A stretch of 12,668 nt of DNA from an uncultured Ruminococcus sp. (GTDB lineage Bacteria; Bacillota; Clostridia; Oscillospirales; CAG-272), in NCBI GenBank assembly GCA_902773455.1, contig CACYEW010000251.1:1-12668 (forward strand), in the 5' to 3' direction. The notes beneath the pieces are model-generated. The model did no database searches and was not told the DNA's origin. It saw only the letters and a list, made by a program, of their open reading frames with translations. The position numbers were made by a program, and so were the translations under genes. Below, in pieces: positions 1-6,534 of the stretch; within the stretch, counting starts at the first letter, position 1, and every line of letters begins with the position of its first letter.

Positions 1-1422
1 CTGTTCGGGATTTGCGTACGGCTTATCCATTTTGTTTATCGCGATGATTATCGTTACGCCGGCGGCTTTTGCGTGGTTGATCGCCTCGACAGTCTGCGGC
101 ATGATGCCGTCGTCTGCGGCTACGACTATGACCGCTATATCCGTCGCCATGGCGCCGCGCAGACGCATCGCGGTGAACGCCTCGTGACCCGGCGTATCAA
201 GGAAGGTTATATCTCTTCCGTTTATTTTAACTCTGTAAGAGCCTATATGCTGAGTTATACCGCCCGCTTCGCCTTTGGTGACCTGCGTGTGGCGTATCGC
301 GTCGAGAAGCGACGTTTTGCCGTGGTCAACGTGACCCATCACGCAGACTACCGGCGCTCTCGGTTTGAGCTGTTCGGGTTTGTCTTCGACTTCCGTAAAC
401 AGTTTTTCTTCTATCGTTACGACTACTTCTTTCGATACGGCTACGCCGAGATCGTCGGCGATAAGATACGCGGTATCGTAATCGACTACGTCGTTTACCG
501 TCAGCATCGAGCCCATCATCATAAGGCGTTTGACGACCTCGGCAGCGGTGACTTTAAGCCTTGAAGCGAGCTCGCCGACCGTGATCGCGTCCGGGATCTG
601 AACGTGGAGCTGAGTGTTCTTCGCGTTTTCGAAAACTTCTCTCTTCTTCTTCTCTTTACGTTCGATCTCTTTTTCGCGTTCGGTCTTGGCTTTCGTGCCT
701 TTCTCCTGCTGCTGTGTGTTTTTCTTTTTGATCTTCTGACGGTCTTTTGAATAATTGTCGTCTTTATCGCTGATATAGCTGTTCAGCTTCTCGTCGTATT
801 TGCCGAGATCGACGGAAGCGGAACGCGTATCGATGATCCTCGTTTTTTTGCCGGTCTTCGACGTTGAAGATCCGTCGGAACCGCCGCCCGTAACGGTTAT
901 GATCTTTGACTGACGCTCGCGTTCCGTCGGCTTTTTCTCCGGCTGCTTGGCCTTCTGCTGTTGCTGCTGCTGGCGGCGGAACTGATCTACGCGGCTTTGC
1001 TTCTGCTCGGGCTGAGCCTGTTCCTGCTTCTTGGTTTCCTGTTTTTCCGGCTTTTTATCTTCAGGCTTCTTCTCCTCGTGAGTTTTCTCCTCTTTCTGAG
1101 TTTTTTCCTCGGGAGCTTTTTTGTCTTCCGGTTTTTTATCCTCGGGCTTTTCCTCCGCCTTTTCTTCTTTTTTGGGTTCTTCCGGCTTCGAACGGTGCTC
1201 GGGCAAAACGTCCGTTTTACCTGCGAGGTAATCTTCAAGCCCGACGATCTGATTTTCTGAGGTGAGCACCTCAAAGATCACGGCAAAATCGTCCTCGTCA
1301 ATCGCCGACGTATGAACGGCGGCGCCGCCGGAATGAGCTTTCAGCAAATTGACGAGATCGTTATTTTTAAGTCCGAAATCTTTTGCAATTTCCGAGAGTT
1401 TGTATTTTTTGTTAGAAATCAT
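1..1422 (-). CDS. infB: Translation initiation factor IF-2 (3' end beyond window)
   Basis: IF-2 is the GTPase that places initiator fMet-tRNA on the 30S subunit and promotes 50S joining. Residues 1-474 are visible and the frame is open at the left edge, so the end of the G domain and the C-terminal domains lie outside. A short N-terminal IF2-N helical segment (about 1-60) is followed by a lysine/glutamate/glutamine-rich linker (about 70-215), with KPEDKK-type repeats and six glutamines at 151-156. A second IF2-N segment precedes the G domain. The G domain shows G1 GHVDHGKT (363-370), G3 DTPGH (409-413) and G4 NKMD (463-466). The ATG at 1422-1420 has an AAAAGG Shine-Dalgarno (1429-1434) at 6 nt spacing. 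infB is the last visible gene of the rimP-nusA operon, 100 bp after ylxQ. The family assignment is certain from motifs and context. Confidence 0.97.
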   Translation of the reverse strand, partial: MISNKKYKLSEIAKDFGLKNNDLVNLLKAHSGGAAVHTSAIDEDDFAVIFEVLTSENQIVGLEDYLAGKTDVLPEHRSKPEEPKKEEKAEEKPEDKKPEDKKAPEEKTQKEEKTHEEKKPEDKKPEKQETKKQEQAQPEQKQSRVDQFRRQQQQQQKAKQPEKKPTERERQSKIITVTGGGSDGSSTSKTGKKTRIIDTRSASVDLGKYDEKLNSYISDKDDNYSKDRQKIKKKNTQQQEKGTKAKTEREKEIERKEKKKREVFENAKNTQLHVQIPDAITVGELASRLKVTAAEVVKRLMMMGSMLTVNDVVDYDTAYLIADDLGVAVSKEVVVTIEEKLFTEVEDKPEQLKPRAPVVCVMGHVDHGKTSLLDAIRHTQVTKGEAGGITQHIGSYRVKINGRDITFLDTPGHEAFTAMRLRGAMATDIAVIVVAADDGIMPQTVEAINHAKAAGVTIIIAINKMDKPYANPEQ

Positions 1423-1441
1423 AGATAACCTTTTCCGAAGC

Positions 1442-1470
1442 TTACATTGCAGACGCCTTGCGGCGTGTAA
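1442..1470 (-). promoter_or_regulatory. Stem-loop with GCAA tetraloop in the infB leader
   Basis: In the 100-bp ylxQ-infB gap the minus-strand RNA can form an outer stem UUACA/UGUAA and an inner stem CGCC/GGCG closed by a GCAA (GNRA) tetraloop. A 7-nt bulge lies on the 3' side. It ends 19 nt before the infB ATG. Just upstream are an SD-like AAAGGAG without a usable start codon and a tandem TCTTAGA repeat (1484-1497). No T-run follows, so it is not an intrinsic terminator. A role in infB translation or as a processing site is inference; only the pairing is seen. Confidence 0.45.
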
Positions 1471-1483
1471 ACTCCGGCTCCTT

Positions 1484-1497
1484 TCTTAGATCTTAGA
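1484..1497. repeat. Two tandem copies of TCTTAGA in the ylxQ-infB gap
   Basis: The heptamer TCTTAGA occurs twice back to back and creates an AGATCT palindrome at the junction. It is short and could be chance. It is listed because it sits in the otherwise unexplained infB leader. Confidence 0.4.
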
Positions 1498-1522
1498 TCA
1501 AGGTAAAATGAAATGTGATAAT

Positions 1523-1831
1523 TTATAATGTGTTAATGACAGCGTTTGCAAGTCCTTCGTCGGTAAGTCCCACAGAAGCAACGGCTCCGCGCGAACCTAC
1601 GGCTTTGCCGAGCGACTCCGAGGTGAAGCCGCATTTGACAAAGCGGACTCCGTAGTGAGCGGCACAGTTCCCGATCCTTTTTTCGGTGTTTGCGGAAGCG
1701 TCCGACGAGCAGATCGCGAGTCTGATTTTTCCGCTCCTTATAGCGTCGCAGGTCAGCTCCGTACCGATCACGATCCTGCCGGATTTTTTGCTTATGCCGA
1801 TATACGAAAGCGTTTTACTGTTTTGCGGCAT
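1523..1831 (-). CDS. ylxQ: YlxQ, L7Ae/L30e-family RNA-binding protein
   Basis: This 102-residue protein belongs to the L7Ae/L30e/S12e/Gadd45 superfamily of small alpha/beta RNA-binding proteins. YlxQ homologues bind kink-turn RNA in vitro and are thought to associate with ribosomes or RNase P, but their cellular role is not settled. The N-terminal segment KTLSYIGISKKSGRIVIG, the central AICSSDASANTEKRI and the glycine-containing C-terminal part follow the family pattern, and the length is normal. Its ATG lies inside the end of rnpM with a 17-bp overlap, so translation is probably coupled; the Shine-Dalgarno (AGAAGAG) is weak. The position between rnpM and infB is the standard Bacillota order and strongly supports the call. 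Confidence 0.9.
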   Translation of the reverse strand: MPQNSKTLSYIGISKKSGRIVIGTELTCDAIRSGKIRLAICSSDASANTEKRIGNCAAHYGVRFVKCGFTSESLGKAVGSRGAVASVGLTDEGLANAVINTL

Positions 1832-2102
1832 TTATCTCTTCTACGAGTCTTTGAAAAACGTCGTCCGGTATTTCGGCGTTCAGCGATCTGCCGAGCCTTC
1901 CGGTCTTTTTTGCGTTTTTGAGACAAGCCTCGCTTTTGCAGATATATGCTCCCCGTCCGGGACTTTTGCCGGTAAGATCGATCGAGATCTCGCCTTCCGG
2001 CGATCTTACTATCCTCAAAAGCTCCTTTTTGGGTTTGCCCTCTCTGCAGCCGGTACATCTGCGTTCAGGCGCTTTTTTGATCTTCAACTGTTGGTTTGCC
2101 AT
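1815..2102 (-). CDS. rnpM: RNase P modulator RnpM (YlxR, DUF448)
   Basis: This 95-residue YlxR/DUF448 protein matches the small RNA-binding protein that in Bacillus subtilis was renamed RnpM for its effect on RNase P. The signature elements are present: ERRCTGC near residue 13, KKELLRIVRS at about 25-34, and GRGAYIC at about 50-56, followed by a C-terminal helix. The ATG starts 1 nt after the nusA TGA and has no good Shine-Dalgarno of its own, so it is probably translated by ribosomes finishing nusA. It overlaps ylxQ by 17 bp. Together they form the invariant nusA-ylxR-ylxQ-infB cluster. Confidence 0.93.
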   Translation of the reverse strand: MANQQLKIKKAPERRCTGCREGKPKKELLRIVRSPEGEISIDLTGKSPGRGAYICKSEACLKNAKKTGRLGRSLNAEIPDDVFQRLVEEINAAKQ

Positions 2103-2103
2103 A

Positions 2104-3126
2104 TCATTCGGCTTTTATATCTATTTTGCATCCCGTCAGCTTGGCGGCGAGACGGGCGTTCTGACCTTCTTTGCCGATAGCAAGCGAAAGCTGATCGGGA
2201 GAAACGGTAACGTGAGCGATACGGTCGGTCTCAAACGATATATTCTTGACGACCGCGGGCGAAAGAGCCGCCGCAATGAATTCGGAAGGATCCTCGGAGT
2301 ATTTTATAACGTCTATCTTTTCTCCGTTCAGTTCGTTCACTATCTCGGCGATACGCGCGCCTTTGTTGCCTATGCAGGCGCCTATCGGGTCGACCTCTTC
2401 TTTGGTGGAATATACCGCCATTTTCGTTCTCGAACCGGCTTCTCTTACGATGCCTTTGATGACGACCGTGCCGTCAGCTATCTCGGGAACGTTGAGCTCG
2501 AACAAACGTCTGACGAAGCCGGCGTGGACTCTCGATATCGTAACGAGTCTGCCCTTCGTTTCCTTGCTTACCTCGGTGATGAACACTTTAATGCAGTCGC
2601 CGACCTTGAAGACCTCACCCGGGATCTGCTCGTTTTTGATAAGAGCGGCGTTGCTCGTTCCGGTGTTGACTATAACGCTTCCGTTTTCGGGATCTATATA
2701 CTCAACGGTACCCGTAACGATGTCTTCGCGTTTATTTTCGTATTCTTTCATAAGGTTTCCGCGTTCCGCTTCGCGTATGCCCTGGATGATGACCTGCTTT
2801 GCGGAGGTGGCGACGGTCCTTGAAAAGTTCTTGGTCTTTATCTCTTCCTTGACCTGAGAACCGAGAGTATATCTGCGGCTGAGTTTTTTGGCGTCCGCAA
2901 GAGATATTTCCGTAGCCGGATTTTCCGGCTGATCGACTACCGTCATTATCTTGAAAACTCTGCATTCTTTTTTGACCGGGTCGATGACCACGCTTATTTC
3001 CGCGTCGGGAAACGCCTTTTTGAAAGCGGTAAGGAGAGCGGCTTCGATCCTTTCGAGCATATACTCCTTCGATATCCCTTTTTCCGATTCGAGAGCGTCA
3101 AGGGCGTTGAATAATTCATTGTTCAT
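2104..3126 (-). CDS. nusA: Transcription termination/antitermination factor NusA
   Basis: NusA binds RNA polymerase and nascent RNA, modulating pausing, termination and antitermination. The 340 residues comprise an N-terminal RNAP-binding domain (1 to about 125), an S1 domain (about 136-200) and two KH domains. KH1 contains DPIGACIGNKG (246-256) and KH2 contains SLAIGKEGQNARLA (314-327). There is no acidic C-terminal extension, as is usual in Bacillota. The ATG overlaps the rimP stop region by 11 bp. The only clear Shine-Dalgarno, AGGAGG at 3141-3146, is 14 nt from the ATG, which is unusually far; no in-frame start lies closer to it, so coupling to rimP may matter. The call is secure. Confidence 0.97.
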   Translation of the reverse strand: MNNELFNALDALESEKGISKEYMLERIEAALLTAFKKAFPDAEISVVIDPVKKECRVFKIMTVVDQPENPATEISLADAKKLSRRYTLGSQVKEEIKTKNFSRTVATSAKQVIIQGIREAERGNLMKEYENKREDIVTGTVEYIDPENGSVIVNTGTSNAALIKNEQIPGEVFKVGDCIKVFITEVSKETKGRLVTISRVHAGFVRRLFELNVPEIADGTVVIKGIVREAGSRTKMAVYSTKEEVDPIGACIGNKGARIAEIVNELNGEKIDVIKYSEDPSEFIAAALSPAVVKNISFETDRIAHVTVSPDQLSLAIGKEGQNARLAAKLTGCKIDIKAE

Positions 3127-3613
3127 CTTTTTTCTGATTTCCTCCTAAATCTGCTGATTTTATGTCAAAATAAATGTTTACCTTTGCAACGACGGATCTT
3201 TCGAAAGACAGCCGCCTTCCGTCCGATTCGATGTTCACGTTTTCCGTAAGCGGCAAAAGCTTGCCGATAAACGTTTTCGAGCCTTCGTACGGCTTGTAAA
3301 GTCTGACCTCGACCGTATCGCCTACGCAGCACTCGTAATGCCATTCGTATTTCAGTTCTCTCTCGATCCCGGGAGACGATACCTCCAACGTATAGCTTTC
3401 TTCGATCGGATCCGCTTCGTCAAGTATCGGATCGATCGCCCGGTGGAAGCGTTCGCAGTCGTTTATATCCACGCCTCCGTCCTTATCGATGGTATAGCGC
3501 AGAATGTATCTGCCGCCTTCTTTTACGTACTCCGTATCCCAGATAACGAAGCCGAGAGCGTCGGCGACGGGTTCCGCCAGTTCTTCGGCGATCTTAACGA
3601 TATTCTTTTTCAT
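3116..3613 (-). CDS. rimP: Ribosome maturation factor RimP
   Basis: RimP helps 30S subunit assembly. The 165-residue product has the N-terminal alpha/beta domain with the family motif LEVSSPGIERELK (77-89) and a C-terminal SH3-like barrel (about 92-150). It starts at the ATG 3613-3611, which follows GGAG in ACGGAGCGCT. A longer frame opening at a GTG near 3661 was refused because that codon lies inside the leader hairpin and has no Shine-Dalgarno. It is the first gene of the operon, with a strong promoter 73-101 bp upstream. Its 3' end overlaps nusA by 11 bp. Confidence 0.95.
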   Translation of the reverse strand: MKKNIVKIAEELAEPVADALGFVIWDTEYVKEGGRYILRYTIDKDGGVDINDCERFHRAIDPILDEADPIEESYTLEVSSPGIERELKYEWHYECCVGDTVEVRLYKPYEGSKTFIGKLLPLTENVNIESDGRRLSFERSVVAKVNIYFDIKSADLGGNQKKDEQ

Positions 3614-3639
3614 AGCGCTCCGTTTTTTTACATAATTTC

Positions 3640-3664
3640 GGGGTGTGAGCCTTGCCCACACCCC
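3640..3664 (-). promoter_or_regulatory. 8-bp hairpin in the rimP 5' leader
   Basis: GGGGTGTG and CACACCCC form a perfect 8-bp stem with a 9-nt loop between the predicted start of transcription (about 3679) and the rimP ATG. On the minus strand an A-run rather than a T-run follows, so it is not a canonical terminator. It overlaps a 12-codon ATG-initiated frame (3666-3628, stop TAA) that ends just before the rimP Shine-Dalgarno. An mRNA-stability or leader-control function is inference. Confidence 0.5.
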
Positions 3665-3685
3665 ATTCTATCTAACTTACGCTTT

Positions 3686-3714
3686 ATTATATCATATAAT
3701 TTTATAAAATGCAA
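3686..3714 (-). promoter_or_regulatory. Sigma-A promoter of the rimP-nusA-infB operon
   Basis: On the minus strand TTGCAT (plus 3709-3714) and TATAAT (plus 3686-3691) are separated by exactly 17 bp. The -10 is perfect and the -35 matches four of six positions. It lies in an AT-rich intergenic stretch, with transcription expected to start near 3679. It is the only strong promoter seen upstream of rimP. Confidence 0.85.
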
Positions 3715-3831
3715 TAGGTTTCAGAAAAATAATTAAAATTATAAGAGATTTTTTATAAAATTTGTATACCGGTTCACAGCCGCGACCGGCGGTTCGGCAT
3801 ACCGACGTATTATTACGTTATTTCGCGGATG

Positions 3832-3849
3832 TTTTTTATCGATAAAAAA
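3832..3849. repeat. 18-bp perfect palindrome next to the LysM-CAP terminator
   Basis: TTTTTTATCGATAAAAAA is a perfect palindrome centred on ATCGAT. Its right half supplies the T-tract of the adjacent terminator on the minus strand. It may be a by-product of the T-tract or extend the terminator. No promoter or gene is visible on its other side until the rimP promoter. The rest of 3720-3830 holds nothing I can assign. Confidence 0.5.
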
Positions 3850-3872
3850 TCCCGTACTTTGCGGTACGGGAT
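3844..3872 (-). terminator. Intrinsic terminator of the LysM-CAP gene
   Basis: The minus strand reads ATCCCGTAC, loop CGCAAA, GTACGGGAT, then a run of Ts. The 9-bp perfect stem begins 5 nt after the stop codon of the LysM-CAP gene. It isolates this gene from the rimP operon downstream. Confidence 0.92.
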
Positions 3873-3877
3873 CGGGA

Positions 3878-4507
3878 TCAACCGATGAACATCTGAGTCC
3901 AGTAGTTTCCGGACGAGACGTAGCCGACGCCTATCTTCGTAAAAGACGCGTTAAGGATATTCGCTCTGTGTCCCTGAGAGTTCATCCACGCGTTGACGAC
4001 CTCGGAAGGCGTTCTCTGCCCGCAGGCGATGTTCTCGCCGGCGGTACGGTACTTCACGCCGAACGCTTTCATCATCGAAAACGGCGATCCGTAAACGGGG
4101 CTCGTGTGCGAGAAATAGCGGTTGTCGACCATATCCTGCGACTTGATCCGGGCGACTCTGCAAAGCTCGGGATCAGCCGTCAGCGGCGCAAGACCGTATT
4201 TTGCTCTATACTCATTCGTCAGCCGCACGACCTCGTTTTCAAACTCCGAAACGGTAAGATCCGTCGGGTGTACCTCCGCCGGATCGTCGTATACCGGGAT
4301 ATGGAGTATATCGTCGGGATAGATCAGATCCGGATCTTCAACTTGAGGATTTGCCTCGATCATGGAATCGAGCGTTATTCCGTACCGTCTCGACAGCTTC
4401 CACATGGTATCGCCGCGTACGACTTTGTGATCGAAAGCCGCGTCAGCGGCAACGGCAAACGCCGTGACGGTAATGACCGTCAGAACGACGGCAATAAATT
4501 TCTTCAT
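3878..4507 (-). CDS. Secreted LysM-CAP (YkwD/SCP-like) protein
   Basis: This 209-residue exported protein has a signal peptide (about 1-23: MKK, a hydrophobic core, then AADA), one LysM peptidoglycan-binding domain (about 26-71, HKVVRGDTMWKLSRRYG...) and a C-terminal CAP/SCP domain (about 92-207). CAP landmarks are HTSP (134-137), GENIA (158-161 with the preceding G157) and GHRANIL (179-185). In bacteria LysM-CAP proteins sit in the wall or spore layers; their biochemical activity is generally unknown. The ATG has GGAGG 4 nt upstream (4512-4516), just beside a leader able to form alternative hairpins. It is monocistronic by its downstream terminator. I found no convincing promoter in the 80-bp gap to yigZ, so readthrough from hflX-yigZ or a sporulation-type promoter are both possible. 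Confidence 0.92.
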   Translation of the reverse strand: MKKFIAVVLTVITVTAFAVAADAAFDHKVVRGDTMWKLSRRYGITLDSMIEANPQVEDPDLIYPDDILHIPVYDDPAEVHPTDLTVSEFENEVVRLTNEYRAKYGLAPLTADPELCRVARIKSQDMVDNRYFSHTSPVYGSPFSMMKAFGVKYRTAGENIACGQRTPSEVVNAWMNSQGHRANILNASFTKIGVGYVSSGNYWTQMFIG

Positions 4508-4519
4508 AAAACCTCCGAT

Positions 4520-4563
4520 CGGCGCTTTTGCGCCGCTTTAATTATCTGCAGAAAAAAGCGCCG
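4520..4563 (-). promoter_or_regulatory. Mutually exclusive hairpins in the LysM-CAP leader
   Basis: The minus-strand RNA has three related arms. Arm A is CGGCGCUUUU (4563-4554), arm B is CGGCGC (4535-4530) and arm C is AAAAGCGCCG (4529-4520). A can pair with C over 10 bp across an 18-nt segment, or B can pair with part of C as a tight 6-bp hairpin with an AAAA loop. Arm C ends 3 nt from the Shine-Dalgarno of the LysM-CAP gene. No T-run follows, so any control would act on translation or stability. The pairing is seen; switching is inference. Confidence 0.45.
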
Positions 4564-4587
4564 TTATGAGGTTTTTATTGTTGTAAA

Positions 4588-5190
4588 TTATGGTTTTACC
4601 GTTTTTATCTCCGCTTTGCCGGACGTGACGTCGGTGATCTTTGCCGTAAGCTTTTCGGCAGTCTCGGACGGAACGTTCAGTATATACTTTACTTTTTCGG
4701 TATATTCGGTCTTGTATTCCGGCAAATCGAAAAACGAAAGCTCGTATCTGACCTTTTCCGATATCGAAAACGGAACGGTTATTTCAATAACGTCGTACGA
4801 TTTCACCGTCACCGTTTCAGCCGCTTCGATACCCGCGGTCGCCGCCGCGGTATATGCGCGCAAAAGTCCGGGCGCTCCGAGCAGTATACCGCCGAAGTAT
4901 CTCGTGACGACTACCGCCGCGCCTTTGAGTTCTTTTTTCATTATCACGTTCAGCACCGGCAGACCGGCCGTGCCTTTCGGCTCGCCGTCGTCGCTGTATC
5001 TCGTCATACCGTCGACCGTCAGATAAGCGTAAACGTTATGTCTTGCGTCGGGATATTTTTTCTTGACCGAGTCGACGAAAGCTCTCGCCTCTTCGTCGTT
5101 TTGAACCGGCGAAACGGTCGCTATGAAGCGGGATTTCTTTTCCGTTATCTCCGCCTCGGCGTAATGCTTTACTGTCTGATAAGGCGTCAT
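4588..5190 (-). CDS. yigZ: YigZ/IMPACT family protein
   Basis: This 200-residue member of the YigZ family (UPF0029/IMPACT domain, ribosomal protein S5 domain 2-like fold) is of normal length. The N-terminal IMPACT domain (about 1-125) contains KSRFIA (19-24), RYSDDGEPKGTAGLPVL (64-80) and YFGGILLGAPGLLRAY (98-113), where most relatives have GAGGL in place of GAPGL. A smaller C-terminal alpha/beta domain (about 135-195) follows. The eukaryotic homologue IMPACT/Yih1 regulates translation through Gcn1/Gcn2; the bacterial role is unproven. Its ATG overlaps the hflX stop (ATGA), and GGAG 7 nt upstream serves as the ribosome site, so it is probably translated together with hflX. Confidence 0.93.
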   Translation of the reverse strand: MTPYQTVKHYAEAEITEKKSRFIATVSPVQNDEEARAFVDSVKKKYPDARHNVYAYLTVDGMTRYSDDGEPKGTAGLPVLNVIMKKELKGAAVVVTRYFGGILLGAPGLLRAYTAAATAGIEAAETVTVKSYDVIEITVPFSISEKVRYELSFFDLPEYKTEYTEKVKYILNVPSETAEKLTAKITDVTSGKAEIKTVKP

Positions 5191-6464
5191 TTCACATCTC
5201 CGAGCATTTTATTTACAGTACCGAGAGTCTTTTTGTCGACCGTCGCGGTCACAACTGCGTCGGAATCCTCGTAGCTCACGTCCGTAACGGAAGCGTTTGC
5301 GTAAAGGTAGCTCAAAGCCGCGCCTTTATGAGCCGGTATGCGGAAGGTGACCGTCTGTTTTCCGCCGTTTGCGGTGATCTCAAGCAGCTCCGTGAGCTTT
5401 TCGACGCCTTCTCCGGTAAGCGCGGACACGCATACTCCGAGTCTGTCGCGCGAACCCGGCGGCAGGATAAAGCCTTCTTCTCTTTGATCGCATTTGTTAT
5501 ACGCGTAGATGATCGGTTTGTCGGAAGCGCCGAGATCGCTGATGAGCTTTTCGGTAACTACCGTCTGCGACATATATTCCGGATCCGACGCGTCGACAAC
5601 GACGAGCACCGCGTCGCAGTAAACCACCTCTTCGAGCGTGGATCTGAACGCTTTTATGAGCTGCGTGGGCAGATTTCTTATAAATCCGACGGTATCGGTA
5701 AGAAGTATATCCGTACCGCACGGCAAGGTATATTTGCGCGTGGTCGGATCGAGCGTTGCGAAAAGCTTGTCTTCGGCAAGTATGCCGGCGTCGGTCAGGC
5801 GGTTGAGAAGCGTTGATTTTCCGGCGTTCGTATAACCTGCCACCGCAACGCGGAATATACCGCTTTTATCGCGCTTTTCGCGCTTCGTTCTTCTGTTTTT
5901 CTCAAGCTCGTCTATCTGCTCTTCAAGCGCGGCGATGCGCCTTTTGACGTGACGTCTGTCCGATTCGAGCTTCGATTCGCCGGGACCTCTCGTACCGATG
6001 CCGCCGCCGAGTCTCGACATTTCGGTACCGTGGCCCGAAAGTCTCGGTATCGTATATTTAAGCTGCGCGAGCTCGACCTGAAGCTTGCCCTCGCCGCTTT
6101 TCGCGTGAAGCGCGAAAATATCGAGTATAAGCATCGGTCTGTCTATTACCCGAACGTCGCCTCCTATCGCGTCTTCGGCGTTTTTGATCTGCGCCGGCGA
6201 CAGTTCGCCGTCGAAGATAACGAGCCCGGCTCCGGACGATTCGCATATATCGCGTACCTCCGTCAGCTTGCCCGTGCCGATATAAGTTCGGGGATCGGGA
6301 GACTCTCTTACCTGTACCACCTCGGCGCAGAGCTCGCCGCCCGCGGTATAAAGAAGCCGTTCGAGCTCGTAAAGGCTCGCTTCGCTCTCCCTTTCGTCTT
6401 CGTCTTTGAGTCTGACGGATATAAGTACCGCCAACGGCGTTTCTTTATCGAATAAATTTTCCAT
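5187..6464 (-). CDS. hflX: Ribosome-splitting GTPase HflX
   Basis: HflX is a stress-linked GTPase that binds the 50S subunit and splits stalled ribosomes. The 425 residues hold an N-terminal nucleotide-binding-like domain (about 10-135, with TYIGTGK at 60-66), the glycine-rich GGGIGTRGPGESKLE segment (153-167), a coiled-coil linker (about 170-200) and the G domain. The G domain shows GYTNAGKS (210-217), DTVGF (257-261), NKCD (323-326) and SALTG (347-351), followed by a C-terminal domain. The start is the ATG at 6464-6462. An ATG six codons earlier is excluded because the perfect AAAGGAGG ribosome site would lie inside its reading frame. The gene begins only about 20 nt after the rpmE terminator and ends in a 4-bp overlap with yigZ. 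Confidence 0.96.
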   Translation of the reverse strand: MENLFDKETPLAVLISVRLKDEDERESEASLYELERLLYTAGGELCAEVVQVRESPDPRTYIGTGKLTEVRDICESSGAGLVIFDGELSPAQIKNAEDAIGGDVRVIDRPMLILDIFALHAKSGEGKLQVELAQLKYTIPRLSGHGTEMSRLGGGIGTRGPGESKLESDRRHVKRRIAALEEQIDELEKNRRTKREKRDKSGIFRVAVAGYTNAGKSTLLNRLTDAGILAEDKLFATLDPTTRKYTLPCGTDILLTDTVGFIRNLPTQLIKAFRSTLEEVVYCDAVLVVVDASDPEYMSQTVVTEKLISDLGASDKPIIYAYNKCDQREEGFILPPGSRDRLGVCVSALTGEGVEKLTELLEITANGGKQTVTFRIPAHKGAALSYLYANASVTDVSYEDSDAVVTATVDKKTLGTVNKMLGDVK

Positions 6465-6484
6465 AATACCCTCCTTTCGCATAC

Positions 6485-6518
6485 AAAAAGGGCAGGACGA
6501 TACAATACGCCCTGTCCC
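6485..6518 (-). terminator. Intrinsic terminator between rpmE and hflX
   Basis: The minus strand forms a 10-bp stem, GGGACAGGGCG with CGTCCTGCCC, containing one bulged A and one G-T pair. The loop is TATTGTAT and TTTTT follows. It lies 16 bp after the rpmE stop and its T-tract ends about 7 nt before the hflX Shine-Dalgarno. I saw no promoter between it and hflX, so hflX may depend on readthrough. Confidence 0.82.
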
Positions 6519-6534
6519 CGTTTGTGATCCGAAA

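Noticed and set aside
955..972. Six CAG/CAA glutamine codons as a microsatellite
   Set aside because: Too short and mixed in codons; polyglutamine runs are common in IF-2 linkers and need no separate explanation.
987..1274. 95-codon minus-strand frame rich in arginine and lysine
   Set aside because: It lies in another frame of infB over the repetitive charged linker; its composition is a by-product of the Lys/Glu/Gln codons, and it has no ribosome site or family resemblance.
1420..1500. Open frame through the infB leader ending one base into the infB ATG (…YTPQGVCNVSFGKGYL)
   Set aside because: No ATG, GTG or TTG start exists in frame after the SD-like AAAGGAG, so it is unlikely to be translated.
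1918..2823. 301-codon plus-strand open frame over rnpM and nusA
   Set aside because: It is antisense to two conserved genes; the product has no recognisable domain and no ribosome site was seen.
3614..3661. N-terminal extension of RimP by 16 codons from a GTG
   Set aside because: The GTG lies within the leader hairpin without a Shine-Dalgarno, and the extra residues do not fit the family's N-terminus.
4575..4612. Sigma-E-like promoter (CATAATTT with a GATA element upstream) for the LysM-CAP gene
   Set aside because: The match to the sigma-E -10 is partial and the spacing to the -35-like element is about 13 bp, too poor to list as a feature.
3968..5026. 352-codon plus-strand open frame spanning the LysM-CAP and yigZ genes
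   Set aside because: It runs antisense through two well-supported genes and their intergenic region, matches no family, and fits the GC-biased codon use of the opposite strand.
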